Part shown: positions 43,122-52,457 of the stretch, one piece after another
Layout of the letters: each line of letters begins with the position of its first letter
How positions within the stretch are numbered: position 1 is the first letter of the stretch
Source: Cronobacter condimenti 1330
GTDB lineage: Bacteria; Pseudomonadota; Gammaproteobacteria; Enterobacterales; Enterobacteriaceae
Reading direction: 5' to 3'
NCBI RefSeq assembly: GCF_001277255.1
Contig: NZ_CP012264.1
Location: 3,410,001-3,474,000 of the forward strand
DNA: 64,000 nt
The notes under the pieces: generated by a model
Told to the model about the DNA's origin: nothing
Seen by the model: only the letters and a program-made list of their open reading frames with translations
Databases searched by the model: none
Made by a program: the position numbers and the translations under genes

Positions 43122-44420
43122 CTAATCTCTTACAAACAGCGCCATCGACTCGAGATGACTGGTGTGCGGGAACATATCCAGCATCGCCAGCCGTTCGGTG
43201 CGATAGCCCGCCGCGAGCAGCGCCTCACTGTCACGCGCAAGCGTGGAAGGGTTACAGGAGACATAGACCACCCGACGCGGTTTTAATTTCACAATGTGCC
43301 GCATTACGCCCGCCGCCCCTGCGCGCGCCGGGTCGAGCAGCACTTTATCGAACCCCTGTTGCGCCCAGGGCTGCCGCGTAACATCTTCTTCCAGGTTATG
43401 CTGGAAGAATGTGACATTTTTCAAAGCGTTAAGCTCGGCATTATAGTCGCCTTTCGCCACCAGCGCCGCAACCCCCTCCACACCCACGACGCTTTCGGCG
43501 TACCGTGCCATCGGCAGCGTGAAGTTGCCCATACCGCAGAATAAATCGAGTACACGCTCGCCTGGCTGGATATCGAGCCACGCCAGCGCGCGCGCAACCA
43601 TCTGCTGATTTACGGCGTCGTTGACCTGAATAAAATCACGCGGGCTGAAGCTCAGGCGCAGGCCATCGGACTCATACCAGGGCATGTCCCCGTGGAGCTG
43701 TTCAAGGGTATCGCTCTCAGGCGCAAGGTACAGTGCCACGCCTTCGGAATGCGAAAAGCATTCCAGTTTTTCGCGATCGGCTGCGCTGAGCGGTTTTAGA
43801 TGACGCAACACCATTAGCGGACCGCCTGTAGCCTCGACCAGTTCCACATGACCGAGATGACGTACGCCCTCAAGCCCGCTCAGACACGCACGCAGTCCCG
43901 GCAGCAACGCTTCGAGACGGGGCACAAGTATAGGGCAGCGATGCACATCGACCAGGTCGTTTGAACTCGCTTTGCGAAAACCCATCTGTAAGCCTGGTTT
44001 GCGTGGCGGGAAATTCAAGCTCAGGCGCGCCCGACGACGATAACCCCACGCCGGCCCGCTTATCACCTCGTCGACCTCGCGCTTCATCATGCGCGCCAGC
44101 GCGTCGGCTTTGCTGCGCTGCTGCAGTTCGATACTGACATGCTGTTGCTGGCAACCACCACATACGCCAAAATGCGGGCACAGCGGCGTTACTCGCTCCG
44201 GGCTTTGCGACAGCCGCTTTTTCACTTCGCCGCGCGCGAACTGTTTTTTCTCTTCGCAAAGGGCAATTTCCGCTTGTTCGCCCGGCAATAAACCGGGGAT
44301 AAAAAGCGCTTTGCCGTGGTGGCGCGCCACCCCCTGGCCGAAGGCATCAAGGCCATCAGCCGTGACGGTTATGATTTCACGCGTCGTCACGCGTCGCTTT
44401 GCAGAGTAGAATTGCGCCAT
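43122..44420 (-). CDS. rlmD: 23S rRNA (uracil(1939)-C5)-methyltransferase
   Basis: Methylates U1939 of 23S rRNA. 432 residues. An N-terminal TRAM domain (about 12-70, GQGVARHHGKALFIPGLLPGE), a 4Fe-4S-binding cysteine set (CPHFGVCGGCQQQH), and a SAM-dependent domain (LDLFCGMGNFTLP; LLDPARAGAAGV; VYVSCNPSTLARD with the catalytic Cys) are in order. ATG at 44420 is conserved; the open frame to 44714 crosses the barA start and is not homologous. Divergent from barA by 57 bp. Confidence 0.97.
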   Translation of the reverse strand: MAQFYSAKRRVTTREIITVTADGLDAFGQGVARHHGKALFIPGLLPGEQAEIALCEEKKQFARGEVKKRLSQSPERVTPLCPHFGVCGGCQQQHVSIELQQRSKADALARMMKREVDEVISGPAWGYRRRARLSLNFPPRKPGLQMGFRKASSNDLVDVHRCPILVPRLEALLPGLRACLSGLEGVRHLGHVELVEATGGPLMVLRHLKPLSAADREKLECFSHSEGVALYLAPESDTLEQLHGDMPWYESDGLRLSFSPRDFIQVNDAVNQQMVARALAWLDIQPGERVLDLFCGMGNFTLPMARYAESVVGVEGVAALVAKGDYNAELNALKNVTFFQHNLEEDVTRQPWAQQGFDKVLLDPARAGAAGVMRHIVKLKPRRVVYVSCNPSTLARDSEALLAAGYRTERLAMLDMFPHTSHLESMALFVRD

Positions 44421-44477
44421 TGCCAGGAAATTTCTCACGTAAACTGAATGTCGCTGATTGTCCCATAACGGAACCCC

Positions 44478-47240
44478 ATGACCAACTACAGCCTGCGGGC
44501 GCGGATGATGATTCTTATCCTGGCGCCTACTTTTATCATCGGCCTGCTGCTCAGCGTTTTCTTCGTTGTGCACCGCTATCATGATTTGCAGCGTCAGCTG
44601 GAAGACGCCGGCGCCAGCATTATCGAACCGCTGGCGGTGGCCAGCGAATATGGCATGAGCCTGCAAAATAAGGAGTCGGTGCGCCAGTTGGTCAGCGTAC
44701 TGCATCGTCGGCATTCGGAAATTGTACGCGCCATTTCAGTTTACGATCGCCACAATAAGCTGTTTGTCACCTCTAATTATCAGCTTAAGCCTTCTGAGCT
44801 TCAGCTCGCCAACGGCGCGGCCATGCCGACCGGGCTTAGCGTAACCCGCCGCGACGATATGTTGATTTTGCGCATGCCCGTGGTCTCCGAGCGCTATTCA
44901 CCTGATGAATCTGCGGTGTCTGAGGCGAAGCTCAACACGAATACACTGGGCTATGTGGCGCTGGAACTCGATTTGAGATCGGTGCGGCTCCAGCAATATC
45001 AGGAAATTGCTATCTCGCTACTGATGATGCTGATCTGCATGGCCTGTGCGGTACTGTTCGCCTGGCGACTGATGCGTGATGTCACCGCGCCTATTCGTAA
45101 CATGGTCAATACGGTGGATCGCATCCGCCGCGGCCAGCTCGACAGCCGTGTGGAAGGCTTTATGCTGGGCGAGCTGGATATGCTGAAAAACGGCATCAAC
45201 TCGATGGCGATGTCGCTTGCTGCCTACCATGAAGAGATGCAGCACAATATCGACCAGGCGACCTCTGATTTACGCGAAACACTGGAACAGATGGAGATTC
45301 AGAACGTCGAGCTGGATCTGGCGAAAAAACGCGCGCAGGAAGCGGCACGCATTAAGTCTGAGTTTCTTGCCAATATGTCTCATGAGCTGCGCACGCCGTT
45401 GAATGGCGTAATAGGCTTTACGCGCCTTACGCTCAAAACCGACCTGACGCCAACCCAGCGTGATCACCTCAACACCATTGAGCGCTCGGCAAATAATCTG
45501 CTGAGTATTATTAACGATGTACTGGACTTCTCGAAGCTGGAAGCCGGGAAGCTGCTGCTGGAAAGCATCCCATTCCCGCTGCGTAACACGCTGGATGAAG
45601 TGGTGACATTACTTGCGCATTCCGCTCACGACAAAGGGCTGGAACTGACTATCAGCGTGCGGCACGATGTCCCGGATAATGTGATTGGCGATCCGCTGCG
45701 CCTTCAACAGGTTATTACTAATCTGGTGGGCAACGCTATCAAGTTTACCGATCATGGCAATATCGACATCGTGGTGGAAAAACGCGCCATCAGTAACAAT
45801 AAAGTGCAGATTGAAGTACAAATCCGCGATACCGGCATCGGGATACCTGAGCGCGATCAGTCGCGGCTATTCCAGGCGTTTCGCCAGGCCGACGCCAGCA
45901 TTTCACGCCGCCACGGCGGCACCGGGCTGGGGCTTGTTATTACCCAGAAACTGGTGAATGAAATGGGCGGTGATATTTCATTCCACAGCCAGCCGCATCG
46001 CGGTTCTACCTTCTGGTTCCATATCAGCCTCGATCTCAACCCCAATGCGCTGGCCGATCGCCATGCCACCGACATGCTGGCGGGCATGCGCCTGGCCTAT
46101 GTTGAGAAGAACGAAGCGGCGGCGAAAAGCACGCGGGATCTGCTCGCTCATACCCCGCTGACAGTGGAGTACAGCCCGGAACTGGCAACGCTTCCCGAGG
46201 CGCATTACGACATCCTGCTCTACGCAGCCCCTGTCACCGACCGCGAACCGCTGACGATGCGTCACGATCAGTTGGCCCGCGCCGCCACACTGGCGGACTG
46301 TCTGATCCTCGCGCTGCCGTGCCACGCGCAGATTAACGCCGAAATGCTAAAAAAAGAGGGAGCCAGCGCCTGCCTGCTTAAACCGGTTACAGCGACACGT
46401 CTGTTGCCGCTGTTACTGGAACAGTGCCGGAAGAAAAACGCTCGCGAGCTGCCCGGCAATGGCCAGGGCAAACTGGAGATGACGGTAATGGCCGTGGATG
46501 ACAATCCGGCTAACCTGAAGCTTATCGGCGCGCTGCTGGAAGATTTAGTTCAGCGCGTCGTACTTTGCGACAGCGGGCACCAGGCGGTTGAGCGTGCCAC
46601 ACTGCAGCCGTTCGATATCATTCTGATGGATATTCAAATGCCGGATATGGACGGTATCCATGCGTGTGAGCTTATTCGTAAGCTGCCGCAACAGCAGCAC
46701 ACGCCGATTATCGCCGTGACGGCGCATGCGATGTCCGGACAGAAAGAGAAGCTGCTGAGTGCCGGGATGAACGACTATCTGGCCAAACCGATTGAAGAAG
46801 AGAAGCTGCGTGCGCTGTTGCTGCGCTACCAGCCAGGTTATGCCCTGCCGGTAAATACGCCGGTGACGCCTGCGATCGTGCCGCCTGCCATCAACCTGAA
46901 CACTACGCTTGACTGGAGCCTCGCGCTGCGCCAGGCCGCGAATAAGCCCGATCTCGCACGCGACATGCTGCAAATGCTGCTGGTCTTTTTGCCGGAAGTA
47001 CGCAACCGCGTGGAAGAACAGTTAGTGGGTGAAAATCCGGAAGGATTAACAGAAATCATTCACAAGCTACATGGCAGTTGTGGCTACAGCGGCGTGCCTC
47101 GCCTGAAAAACCTCTGCCAGCTGATTGAACATCAGTTACGCAGCGGCGTCGATCCGGGCGAACTGGAGCCGGAGCTGCTGGAACTGTTAGATGAGATGGA
47201 TAACGTAGCGCGCGAAGCGTACCGCATCACAGGGAAATAG
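44478..47240 (+). CDS. barA: Hybrid sensor histidine kinase BarA
   Basis: Tripartite sensor kinase that phosphorylates UvrY, responding in E. coli to short-chain carboxylates. 920 residues: first membrane helix (about 9-31), periplasmic part, second helix (about 175-198), HAMP (about 200-255), a coiled stretch, HisKA with the phospho-His in FLANMSHELRTPLNGVIG, HATPase (LVGNAIKFTDHG; DTGIGIPERD; GGTGLGLVI), receiver domain (MAVDDNPANLKLIG, phospho-Asp in DIILMDIQMPDMDG), and a C-terminal Hpt (IHKLHGSCGYSGVPRL). All phospho-residues are present, so the relay is intact. It lies 1.7 kb from csrB, the main target of UvrY. Confidence 0.98.
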   Translation: MTNYSLRARMMILILAPTFIIGLLLSVFFVVHRYHDLQRQLEDAGASIIEPLAVASEYGMSLQNKESVRQLVSVLHRRHSEIVRAISVYDRHNKLFVTSNYQLKPSELQLANGAAMPTGLSVTRRDDMLILRMPVVSERYSPDESAVSEAKLNTNTLGYVALELDLRSVRLQQYQEIAISLLMMLICMACAVLFAWRLMRDVTAPIRNMVNTVDRIRRGQLDSRVEGFMLGELDMLKNGINSMAMSLAAYHEEMQHNIDQATSDLRETLEQMEIQNVELDLAKKRAQEAARIKSEFLANMSHELRTPLNGVIGFTRLTLKTDLTPTQRDHLNTIERSANNLLSIINDVLDFSKLEAGKLLLESIPFPLRNTLDEVVTLLAHSAHDKGLELTISVRHDVPDNVIGDPLRLQQVITNLVGNAIKFTDHGNIDIVVEKRAISNNKVQIEVQIRDTGIGIPERDQSRLFQAFRQADASISRRHGGTGLGLVITQKLVNEMGGDISFHSQPHRGSTFWFHISLDLNPNALADRHATDMLAGMRLAYVEKNEAAAKSTRDLLAHTPLTVEYSPELATLPEAHYDILLYAAPVTDREPLTMRHDQLARAATLADCLILALPCHAQINAEMLKKEGASACLLKPVTATRLLPLLLEQCRKKNARELPGNGQGKLEMTVMAVDDNPANLKLIGALLEDLVQRVVLCDSGHQAVERATLQPFDIILMDIQMPDMDGIHACELIRKLPQQQHTPIIAVTAHAMSGQKEKLLSAGMNDYLAKPIEEEKLRALLLRYQPGYALPVNTPVTPAIVPPAINLNTTLDWSLALRQAANKPDLARDMLQMLLVFLPEVRNRVEEQLVGENPEGLTEIIHKLHGSCGYSGVPRLKNLCQLIEHQLRSGVDPGELEPELLELLDEMDNVAREAYRITGK

Positions 47241-47245
47241 GGTGC

Positions 47246-47265
47246 GCCGGCGTCAACACGCCGGC
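47246..47265. terminator. Hairpin between convergent barA and flavodoxin gene
   Basis: GCCGGCGT-caac-ACGCCGGC, perfect 8-bp arms, six bases after the barA stop. The downstream T-run is weak on the plus strand (GGTTTATTTC). Confidence 0.5.
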
Positions 47266-47273
47266 GGCGCGGT

Positions 47274-47723
47274 TTATTTCAGCAGCGCGCTCCACTGCTC
47301 GACCCAGGGGCTGGAGAGCGTTTCCGGCTCAGGGTAGTCTGCGGCGTCGATGTATAACACCTCGCCGACACGCTGCGCCGCATGTTCCTGCAATAGCGCA
47401 TCGAACTTTTTCCCGCCGCCGCAAAAATGGCTGTAGCTGCTATCGCCAAGCGCAATCAGGCCGTAACGCCGCGTGGGCTGATGACCATGCTGGTCTTTAA
47501 TTGCCTGGTAGAGCGGAATAATGCTGTCCGGCAGATCACCCTGACCCGTGGTGGACGTGACGATAAGCGCGTACCCGTCCTGATAACGCTCCCAGTCGGC
47601 CAGTTCCGGATCCTCATAGACAGTCGCCTCATGCCCCTGTTTTTTCAGGATTGTTTGCGCTTCTTCTGCAACAAGCAGTGAGTTGCCATACATGGTGCCG
47701 ACAAAAATCCCTACGCTCGCCAT
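47274..47723 (-). CDS. yqcA: Flavodoxin YqcA
   Basis: A 149-residue short-chain flavodoxin. The FMN phosphate loop is VGTMYGNSLLVAEEA near the N-terminus, the second loop STTGQGDLPDSIIPLY, and the third ALGDSSYSHFCGGGKKFD. Position next to truC and yqcC matches E. coli YqcA rather than MioC. It probably carries electrons to an unknown partner. Starts 3 bp after the truC stop. Confidence 0.94.
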   Translation of the reverse strand: MASVGIFVGTMYGNSLLVAEEAQTILKKQGHEATVYEDPELADWERYQDGYALIVTSTTGQGDLPDSIIPLYQAIKDQHGHQPTRRYGLIALGDSSYSHFCGGGKKFDALLQEHAAQRVGEVLYIDAADYPEPETLSSPWVEQWSALLK

Positions 47724-47726
47724 CGC

Positions 47727-48524
47727 TTAATCTCCTTGTGGATTCAGACGCTGTTCATCCTGAGGGTTCGCTGCAGGAAACTCAACCCCATCGGGATCGG
47801 GGAGATGCGCCTGCCAGCCAAAATGCGCCAGCGCCTGGCGCCAGACATCATCCAGGCTTGCGCGAATAGACAGCGGCTCGCCGGTAACAGGGTGAGTCAG
47901 CGCAAGCTCGCTTGCATGCAACATTAACCGGTTGCAGCCGAAATGCTCCGCCGCTGCACGGTTCTGGCGCAGATCGCCATGTTTCGAGTCACCAATAATA
48001 GGGTGACGCAGATGCGCCATATGGCGGCGCAACTGATGTTTGCGGCCGGTTTGCGGCAACATCTCCACCAGGCTGTAGCGCACAGAATCATAACGTCCGA
48101 CCGCCACCGGCTGGGTAGTGGTCGCAAGCCCCTGATAGTGTGTTACCGCAGGCTGGGCCTCTTTATCCTGGCGTGAGAATTTATCGGCGATTTTATCGAG
48201 CTCTTCTACGAGCGGATAATCCAGTACCGCGCTGTCCGTAAGCCAGCCTCGCACAATAGCATGGTAACGTTTTTGGATCTGATGATGCTCAAACTGCTGA
48301 GATAAAAGCCGTCCGACCTCACCTGAAAGTCCCATCAGCAATACGCCGGAAGTGGGACGGTCAAGACGGTGCGCGGTAAAAACGTGCTGGCCTATCTGGT
48401 CGCGGACGGTCTGCATCACCACGACTTTTTCGTCGCGATCGAGCCAGCTGCGATGCACCAGCCAGCCAGACGGTTTATTAACCGCCACCAGCCATTCATC
48501 CTGATAGAGGATCTCAAGGCTCAC
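47727..48524 (-). CDS. truC: tRNA pseudouridine(65) synthase TruC
   Basis: Makes pseudouridine 65 in certain tRNAs. 265 residues of the RluA/RsuA family. Catalytic Asp lies in TAHRLDRPTSGVLLMGLS; LVAVNKPSGWLVH at the N-terminus and TGRKHQLRRHMAHLRHPIIGDSKHG are family motifs. The C-terminus has a charged, less conserved extension. Overlaps yqcC by 4 nt, so translation is coupled. Confidence 0.96.
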   Translation of the reverse strand: MSLEILYQDEWLVAVNKPSGWLVHRSWLDRDEKVVVMQTVRDQIGQHVFTAHRLDRPTSGVLLMGLSGEVGRLLSQQFEHHQIQKRYHAIVRGWLTDSAVLDYPLVEELDKIADKFSRQDKEAQPAVTHYQGLATTTQPVAVGRYDSVRYSLVEMLPQTGRKHQLRRHMAHLRHPIIGDSKHGDLRQNRAAAEHFGCNRLMLHASELALTHPVTGEPLSIRASLDDVWRQALAHFGWQAHLPDPDGVEFPAANPQDEQRLNPQGD

Positions 48525-48850
48525 TGAGCGTCCCCTGTAAAGAGCGCATCCAGCTCAAAAAGCGTCACCAGCACTGCGTCACGGCCGGCGTGGCCTGCCT
48601 CAAGCGCCATTTCATAATAGGGCGCGACGGCGAAAGCCTGAGGAAGCGGCGCGCCCGCATCCAGCAGCGCGTGCAAACGCGGGATCAGCACCCACTGAAG
48701 CCATTCATAAGGCGCAAGCGTATCCATACAAAAAGGCTGCGTGCTTTCAAATGCGGAAGAAGGAGGCGCGGCGTTTTGCCACTGCTCATGTTGACGTAAC
48801 ACTTGCTCGACGCGCTGCAGCTGCTGGCGAACCCGTTGATGGCGTTCCAT
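48521..48850 (-). CDS. yqcC: YqcC-family protein
   Basis: A 109-residue protein of the DUF446/YqcC family, of unknown function. Motif PFCMDTLAPYEWLQWVLIPRLHALLDAG is characteristic; the rest is helical (RHQRVRQQLQRVEQVLRQHEQW). ATG at 48850 is chosen because it follows CAGAGGTTGTT and gives family length; the frame is open upstream into the csrB terminator. First of yqcC-truC-yqcA, directly after csrB. Confidence 0.93.
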   Translation of the reverse strand: MERHQRVRQQLQRVEQVLRQHEQWQNAAPPSSAFESTQPFCMDTLAPYEWLQWVLIPRLHALLDAGAPLPQAFAVAPYYEMALEAGHAGRDAVLVTLFELDALFTGDAQ

Positions 48851-48916
48851 AACAACCTCTGAGATAAAAAACCGGGCGCGCAGCATAGCATTTCCCGGCA
48901 GCAGAAAAAAAAGCAT

Positions 48917-48949
48917 AAAAAAAGGAGCACTGTGATAACACAGTGCTCC
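48917..48949 (-). terminator. csrB terminator
   Basis: On the minus strand GGAGCACTGTG-ttat-CACAGTGCTCC followed by seven T. Perfect 11-bp stem. Confidence 0.93.
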
Positions 48950-49276
48950 CGGTTCGTTTCGCAGCAGTCCGGCTACTTTTCGGTGCTCCCTGCTCGTCCG
49001 TGACAACTTTTCCTGTGGCCTTTCGGCCTTACATCCTTATACGCATCCTGCTCACATCATCCTGATGTTACTGGTGCAACGTCCCGATGCATGTCCCTGA
49101 TCGTCCTGATCCACCGGTAATCCTGACCGGCTCACGTTCTCCTTCCTGGAGGTGTCCCTTAGCGCTCCTGCGCCATCCATTCGCTTCGTCCTGAAGCCTT
49201 CCTTGAATCGCCCTCCGGCGTGTCCTGTTGAAGTGCCATCATCCTGATGTTCACTTCGGTGCCACTCCGTGTCGGC
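48917..49276 (-). ncRNA. csrB: CsrB regulatory small RNA
   Basis: A noncoding RNA that sequesters the translational regulator CsrA. It is about 360 nt, like E. coli (369). Read on the minus strand it starts near GCCGACACGGAG (E. coli GUCGACAGGGAG) and contains over 20 GGA triplets, many as CAGGA(T/A/C) in hairpin loops such as CATCAGGATGATG, CCTCCAGGAAGG and GTCAGGATTACC. It ends with GAAACGAACCGGGAGCACTG and a long terminator. Position between yqcC and syd is conserved. It is transcribed under UvrY, fed by BarA encoded 1.7 kb away. Ends are estimated from E. coli alignment by memory. Confidence 0.95.
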
Positions 49277-49448
49277 AGAGATAGAATCTCGCATTACGCC
49301 GGCGCTTACAAGACGGCTTACAGGTTCAATTTAAGATAAGTTTAATCCGCAGGCACCAAAAAATAGTCTAACCATTTGATCTTACTATTTTTTAATTTTC
49401 AGGCGCCGTAAGGAAACCCTTACTTTGACGGCGATCTCTCACAGGGTT

Positions 49449-49466
49449 TGTGAGAGATCTCTTACA
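49449..49466. promoter_or_regulatory. UvrY (SirA) binding site upstream of csrB
   Basis: The 18-bp palindromic sequence TGTGAGAGATCTCTTACA is centred about 182 bp upstream of the estimated csrB start. A matching element about 190 bp upstream of csrB binds UvrY in E. coli. Near-perfect symmetry (one mismatched pair). Confidence 0.8.
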
Positions 49467-49486
49467 CGGGGACAAGTGAAAAAGGA

Positions 49487-50032
49487 TTACACAAGCGGAT
49501 CGAGCTGTTCGAGGAACGTACTGAGCGTCGGGGCCAGCACGCGACGTTCGCGCGTACCGAGGGTTTCGCGCAGCACTTCGCCGGTCAGGTTACACAGCGA
49601 AATAACGTCCAGTTCACTATCAAGCGTAGCAATAAAAATCGTAGGCGACAGCTTCAGACGCTTTTGCGTGACCAGATGGCCAATCAGGTTTTCCTGTACA
49701 CGACGGAAATCGTCCTGGCTCCAGGCCTGCAACAGCATTAACGGCAATTCAGCATGCTTCGCCTGCATGTCGCCCGCGTATTGGCTGGCGTAAAACGCAT
49801 GTGCGTCTGGCTGAATCACAATATCCAGCGCCTTCTCAACCGCGCTCAGAGAATCTTCAGGCGTAAACGGCTGAGGTTGCCACTCTACCGCGTCAGGGTG
49901 GGTGGTGACAATGCACGGAGATGAAATACCGATATATTCTTCACTCACGGGCAGACAGCCACGCTGTTGCCGCCACGCTTCGCAATAACGCGCACTGAAT
50001 GTCGCCAGCGCTTGTTGGACTTCGTTTTGCAC
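49487..50032 (-). CDS. syd: SecY-interacting protein Syd
   Basis: Cytosolic protein that binds SecY and can check assembly of the translocon. 181 residues, the E. coli length. Conserved parts: LATFSARYCEAW, PCIVTTHPDAVEWQPQPF, DIVIQPDAHAFYASQYAGDM, DDFRRVQENLIGHLVTQKRLKL, LGTRERR. The chosen start is GTG at 50032 because it alone gives the family N-terminus. Divergent from queF by 67 bp; its 3' end is adjacent to the csrB upstream region. Confidence 0.95.
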   Translation of the reverse strand: MQNEVQQALATFSARYCEAWRQQRGCLPVSEEYIGISSPCIVTTHPDAVEWQPQPFTPEDSLSAVEKALDIVIQPDAHAFYASQYAGDMQAKHAELPLMLLQAWSQDDFRRVQENLIGHLVTQKRLKLSPTIFIATLDSELDVISLCNLTGEVLRETLGTRERRVLAPTLSTFLEQLDPLV

Positions 50033-50099
50033 CAGATTCTCTCTTCATCAGGTAAGATACACTGAACCCTGTATTGTACCTGTATTATCACGGTGACAC

Positions 50100-50945
50100 A
50101 TGACTTCTTATGAAAATCACCAGGCGCTCCACGGCCTGACGCTCGGCAAAACGACTGATTATCGCGATATCTACGACGCCTCGCTGCTCCAGCCGGTACC
50201 GCGCAGTTTAAACCGCGATCCGCTGGGCCTTCGTGCCGACGCGCTGCCCTTTCACGGCGCGGATATCTGGACGATGTATGAACTCTCCTGGCTTAACCAG
50301 AACGGCCTGCCGCAGGTGGCGATAGGGCAAGTCGACATCAACGCTACCAGCGTCAACCTGGTGGAATCGAAAAGCTTCAAGCTTTATCTCAACAGCTTTA
50401 ACCAGACCCGCTTCGCCACGCTGGAAGACGTGCGCGAGACGCTTGAGCGCGACTTAAGCGTGTGCGCGCAAGGCGAGGTTTCCGTCACTCTGCGTCGCTT
50501 AAGCGATGTGGAAGGCGAGCCAATTGCGCGCCTGGACGGCGATTGCATCGACCATCAGGATATTGTTATTACCGATTATGACTTCGATGCCAACCTGCTG
50601 TCGGGGGCTACGGGCAATGAGCAGGTCGAAGAGACGCTGGTCAGTCACCTGTTGAAATCTAACTGCCTTATCACCCACCAGCCAGACTGGGGCTCAGTGC
50701 AGATACGCTATCGCGGACCGCAAATCAATCGCGAAAATCTGCTGCGCTACCTGGTCTCCTTCCGCCATCACAATGAATTCCATGAGCAGTGCGTTGAGCG
50801 CATTTTTAATGATATCCAGTGTTTTTGTCAGCCAGAATCCCTGAGCGTCTATGCGCGTTATACCCGACGCGGCGGGCTGGATATTAACCCGTGGCGCAGC
50901 AGTACCGACTTCCAGCCTGCTAACGGGCGTCTTGCGCGTCAGTAA
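50100..50945 (+). CDS. queF: NADPH-dependent 7-cyano-7-deazaguanine (preQ0) reductase
   Basis: Reduces preQ0 to preQ1, the last free-base step of queuosine synthesis. 281 residues of the long (YqcD/QueF type II) form: two tunnel-fold halves. The catalytic Cys is in LLKSNCLITHQPDWGSVQIRY with the Asp seven residues later; the substrate/NADPH motif ESKSFKLYLNSFNQTRF and the terminal YTRRGGLDINPWRS are intact. It joins queD and queE, about 20 kb away, in the same pathway. Confidence 0.98.
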   Translation: MTSYENHQALHGLTLGKTTDYRDIYDASLLQPVPRSLNRDPLGLRADALPFHGADIWTMYELSWLNQNGLPQVAIGQVDINATSVNLVESKSFKLYLNSFNQTRFATLEDVRETLERDLSVCAQGEVSVTLRRLSDVEGEPIARLDGDCIDHQDIVITDYDFDANLLSGATGNEQVEETLVSHLLKSNCLITHQPDWGSVQIRYRGPQINRENLLRYLVSFRHHNEFHEQCVERIFNDIQCFCQPESLSVYARYTRRGGLDINPWRSSTDFQPANGRLARQ

Positions 50946-51062
50946 TTGCTAAACATCCCGCAAATCCGTCATGAAGGCGGTGCGGGGTGGGTTGTTAAAT
51001 GTCACATGGCGGGGCTATTGTAATCAGAGGGAGCGGCGTTTATCGCCCCGTAAGGAGCTTAC

Positions 51063-52427
51063 TTGATTACACATATTAGCCCGCTGGGCTCGATGGATCT
51101 GCTGTCGCAGCTGGAAGTGGATATGCTCAAACGCACCGCCAGCAGCGACCTGTACCAACTGTTTCGCAACTGTTCGCTGGCGGTACTCAATTCCGGCAGT
51201 CAGACTGACAACAGCAAAACGCTGCTGTCACGCTTTGAAAATTTTGATATCAACGTGCTGCGCCGCGAGCGCGGCGTCAAGCTCGAACTCATCAACCCAC
51301 CAGAAGACGCGTTTGTTGACGGGCAGATTATTCGCTCGCTGCAGGCGAACCTGTTCGCGGTACTGCGCGATATCCTGTTCGTGAACGGGCAAATCGATAA
51401 CGCCGGGCGTTTTCAGCACCTCAATCTGACTGACTCCATTCATATCACCAACCTGGTGTTTTCTATCCTGCGTAACGCGAAAGCGCTGCACGTGGGCGAA
51501 GCGCCGAATATGGTGGTCTGCTGGGGTGGTCACTCCATCAACGAAACCGAATATCTCTACGCCAGACGCGTCGGTAACCAGCTAGGGTTACGTGAACTCA
51601 ACATCTGTACCGGCTGTGGGCCAGGCGCAATGGAAGCGCCAATGAAAGGCGCGGCGGTCGGTCACGCGCAGCAGCGTTATAAAGAAGGGCGTTTTATCGG
51701 CATGACGGAGCCGTCTATTATTGCGGCCGAGCCACCTAACCCGCTGGTCAATGAACTCATCATCATGCCGGATATCGAAAAACGTCTTGAAGCGTTTGTT
51801 CGCATCGCCCACGGCATCATTATCTTCCCGGGCGGTGTCGGTACAGCGGAAGAGTTGCTTTATTTGCTCGGTATTCTCATGAACCCGCACAATACGGAAC
51901 AGGTACTGCCGCTTATCCTGACGGGGCCGAAAGAGAGCGCCGATTACTTCCGGGTGCTCGATGATTTTATTGTCAACACGCTCGGCGAGAAGGCCCGCCG
52001 CCACTACCGCGTCATCATTGACGACCCGGCAGAAGTTGCGCGCGAAATGAAAAAAGCGATGCCGCAAGTGAAAGAGTGCCGTCGGGAAACCGGCGATGCC
52101 TACAGCTTTAACTGGTCAATCCGTATTTCGCCGGATCTTCAGGTGCCGTTTGAACCGACCCATGAAAACATGGCTAATCTGAAACTTTACCCCGATCAAC
52201 CGACGGAAATTCTGGCCGCCGATCTGCGCCGCGCCTTCTCCGGCATCGTGGCGGGTAATGTGAAAGAAGTCGGCATTCGGGCGATTGAACAGTACGGACG
52301 CTATAAAATTCATGGTGATACGCAAATCATGAAGCGCATGGATGATCTGCTACAAGGCTTTGTCGCTCAGCACCGCATGAAATTGCCCGGCTCCGCCTAT
52401 ATCCCCTGCTACGAAATCTGCACCTGA
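51063..52427 (+). CDS. ppnN: Pyrimidine/purine nucleotide 5'-monophosphate nucleosidase PpnN
   Basis: Hydrolyses nucleoside monophosphates, notably GMP, to base and ribose 5-phosphate; activity rises when (p)ppGpp binds. 454 residues, the E. coli length (formerly YgdH). The central LOG-like Rossmann domain has the PGGVGTAEELLYLLG motif and TGCGPGAMEAPMKGAAVGH. The start is TTG at 51063 after a good GTAAGGAGCTTAC ribosome site; it yields the conserved MITHISPLGSMD. RelA, source of its ligand, is encoded in this window. Confidence 0.96.
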   Translation: MITHISPLGSMDLLSQLEVDMLKRTASSDLYQLFRNCSLAVLNSGSQTDNSKTLLSRFENFDINVLRRERGVKLELINPPEDAFVDGQIIRSLQANLFAVLRDILFVNGQIDNAGRFQHLNLTDSIHITNLVFSILRNAKALHVGEAPNMVVCWGGHSINETEYLYARRVGNQLGLRELNICTGCGPGAMEAPMKGAAVGHAQQRYKEGRFIGMTEPSIIAAEPPNPLVNELIIMPDIEKRLEAFVRIAHGIIIFPGGVGTAEELLYLLGILMNPHNTEQVLPLILTGPKESADYFRVLDDFIVNTLGEKARRHYRVIIDDPAEVAREMKKAMPQVKECRRETGDAYSFNWSIRISPDLQVPFEPTHENMANLKLYPDQPTEILAADLRRAFSGIVAGNVKEVGIRAIEQYGRYKIHGDTQIMKRMDDLLQGFVAQHRMKLPGSAYIPCYEICT

Positions 52428-52432
52428 CATCA

Positions 52433-52457
52433 GGCGGCCTGCGGGCCGCCTTTTTTA
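52433..52457 (+). terminator. Terminator after ppnN
   Basis: GGCGGCC-tgc-GGGCCGCC followed by TTTTTT, five bases after the stop. Confidence 0.85.

Noticed and set aside
49052..49294. An 80-codon open frame on the minus strand within csrB
   Set aside because: It overlaps the noncoding RNA CsrB almost exactly and its residues follow from repeated GGA hairpins.
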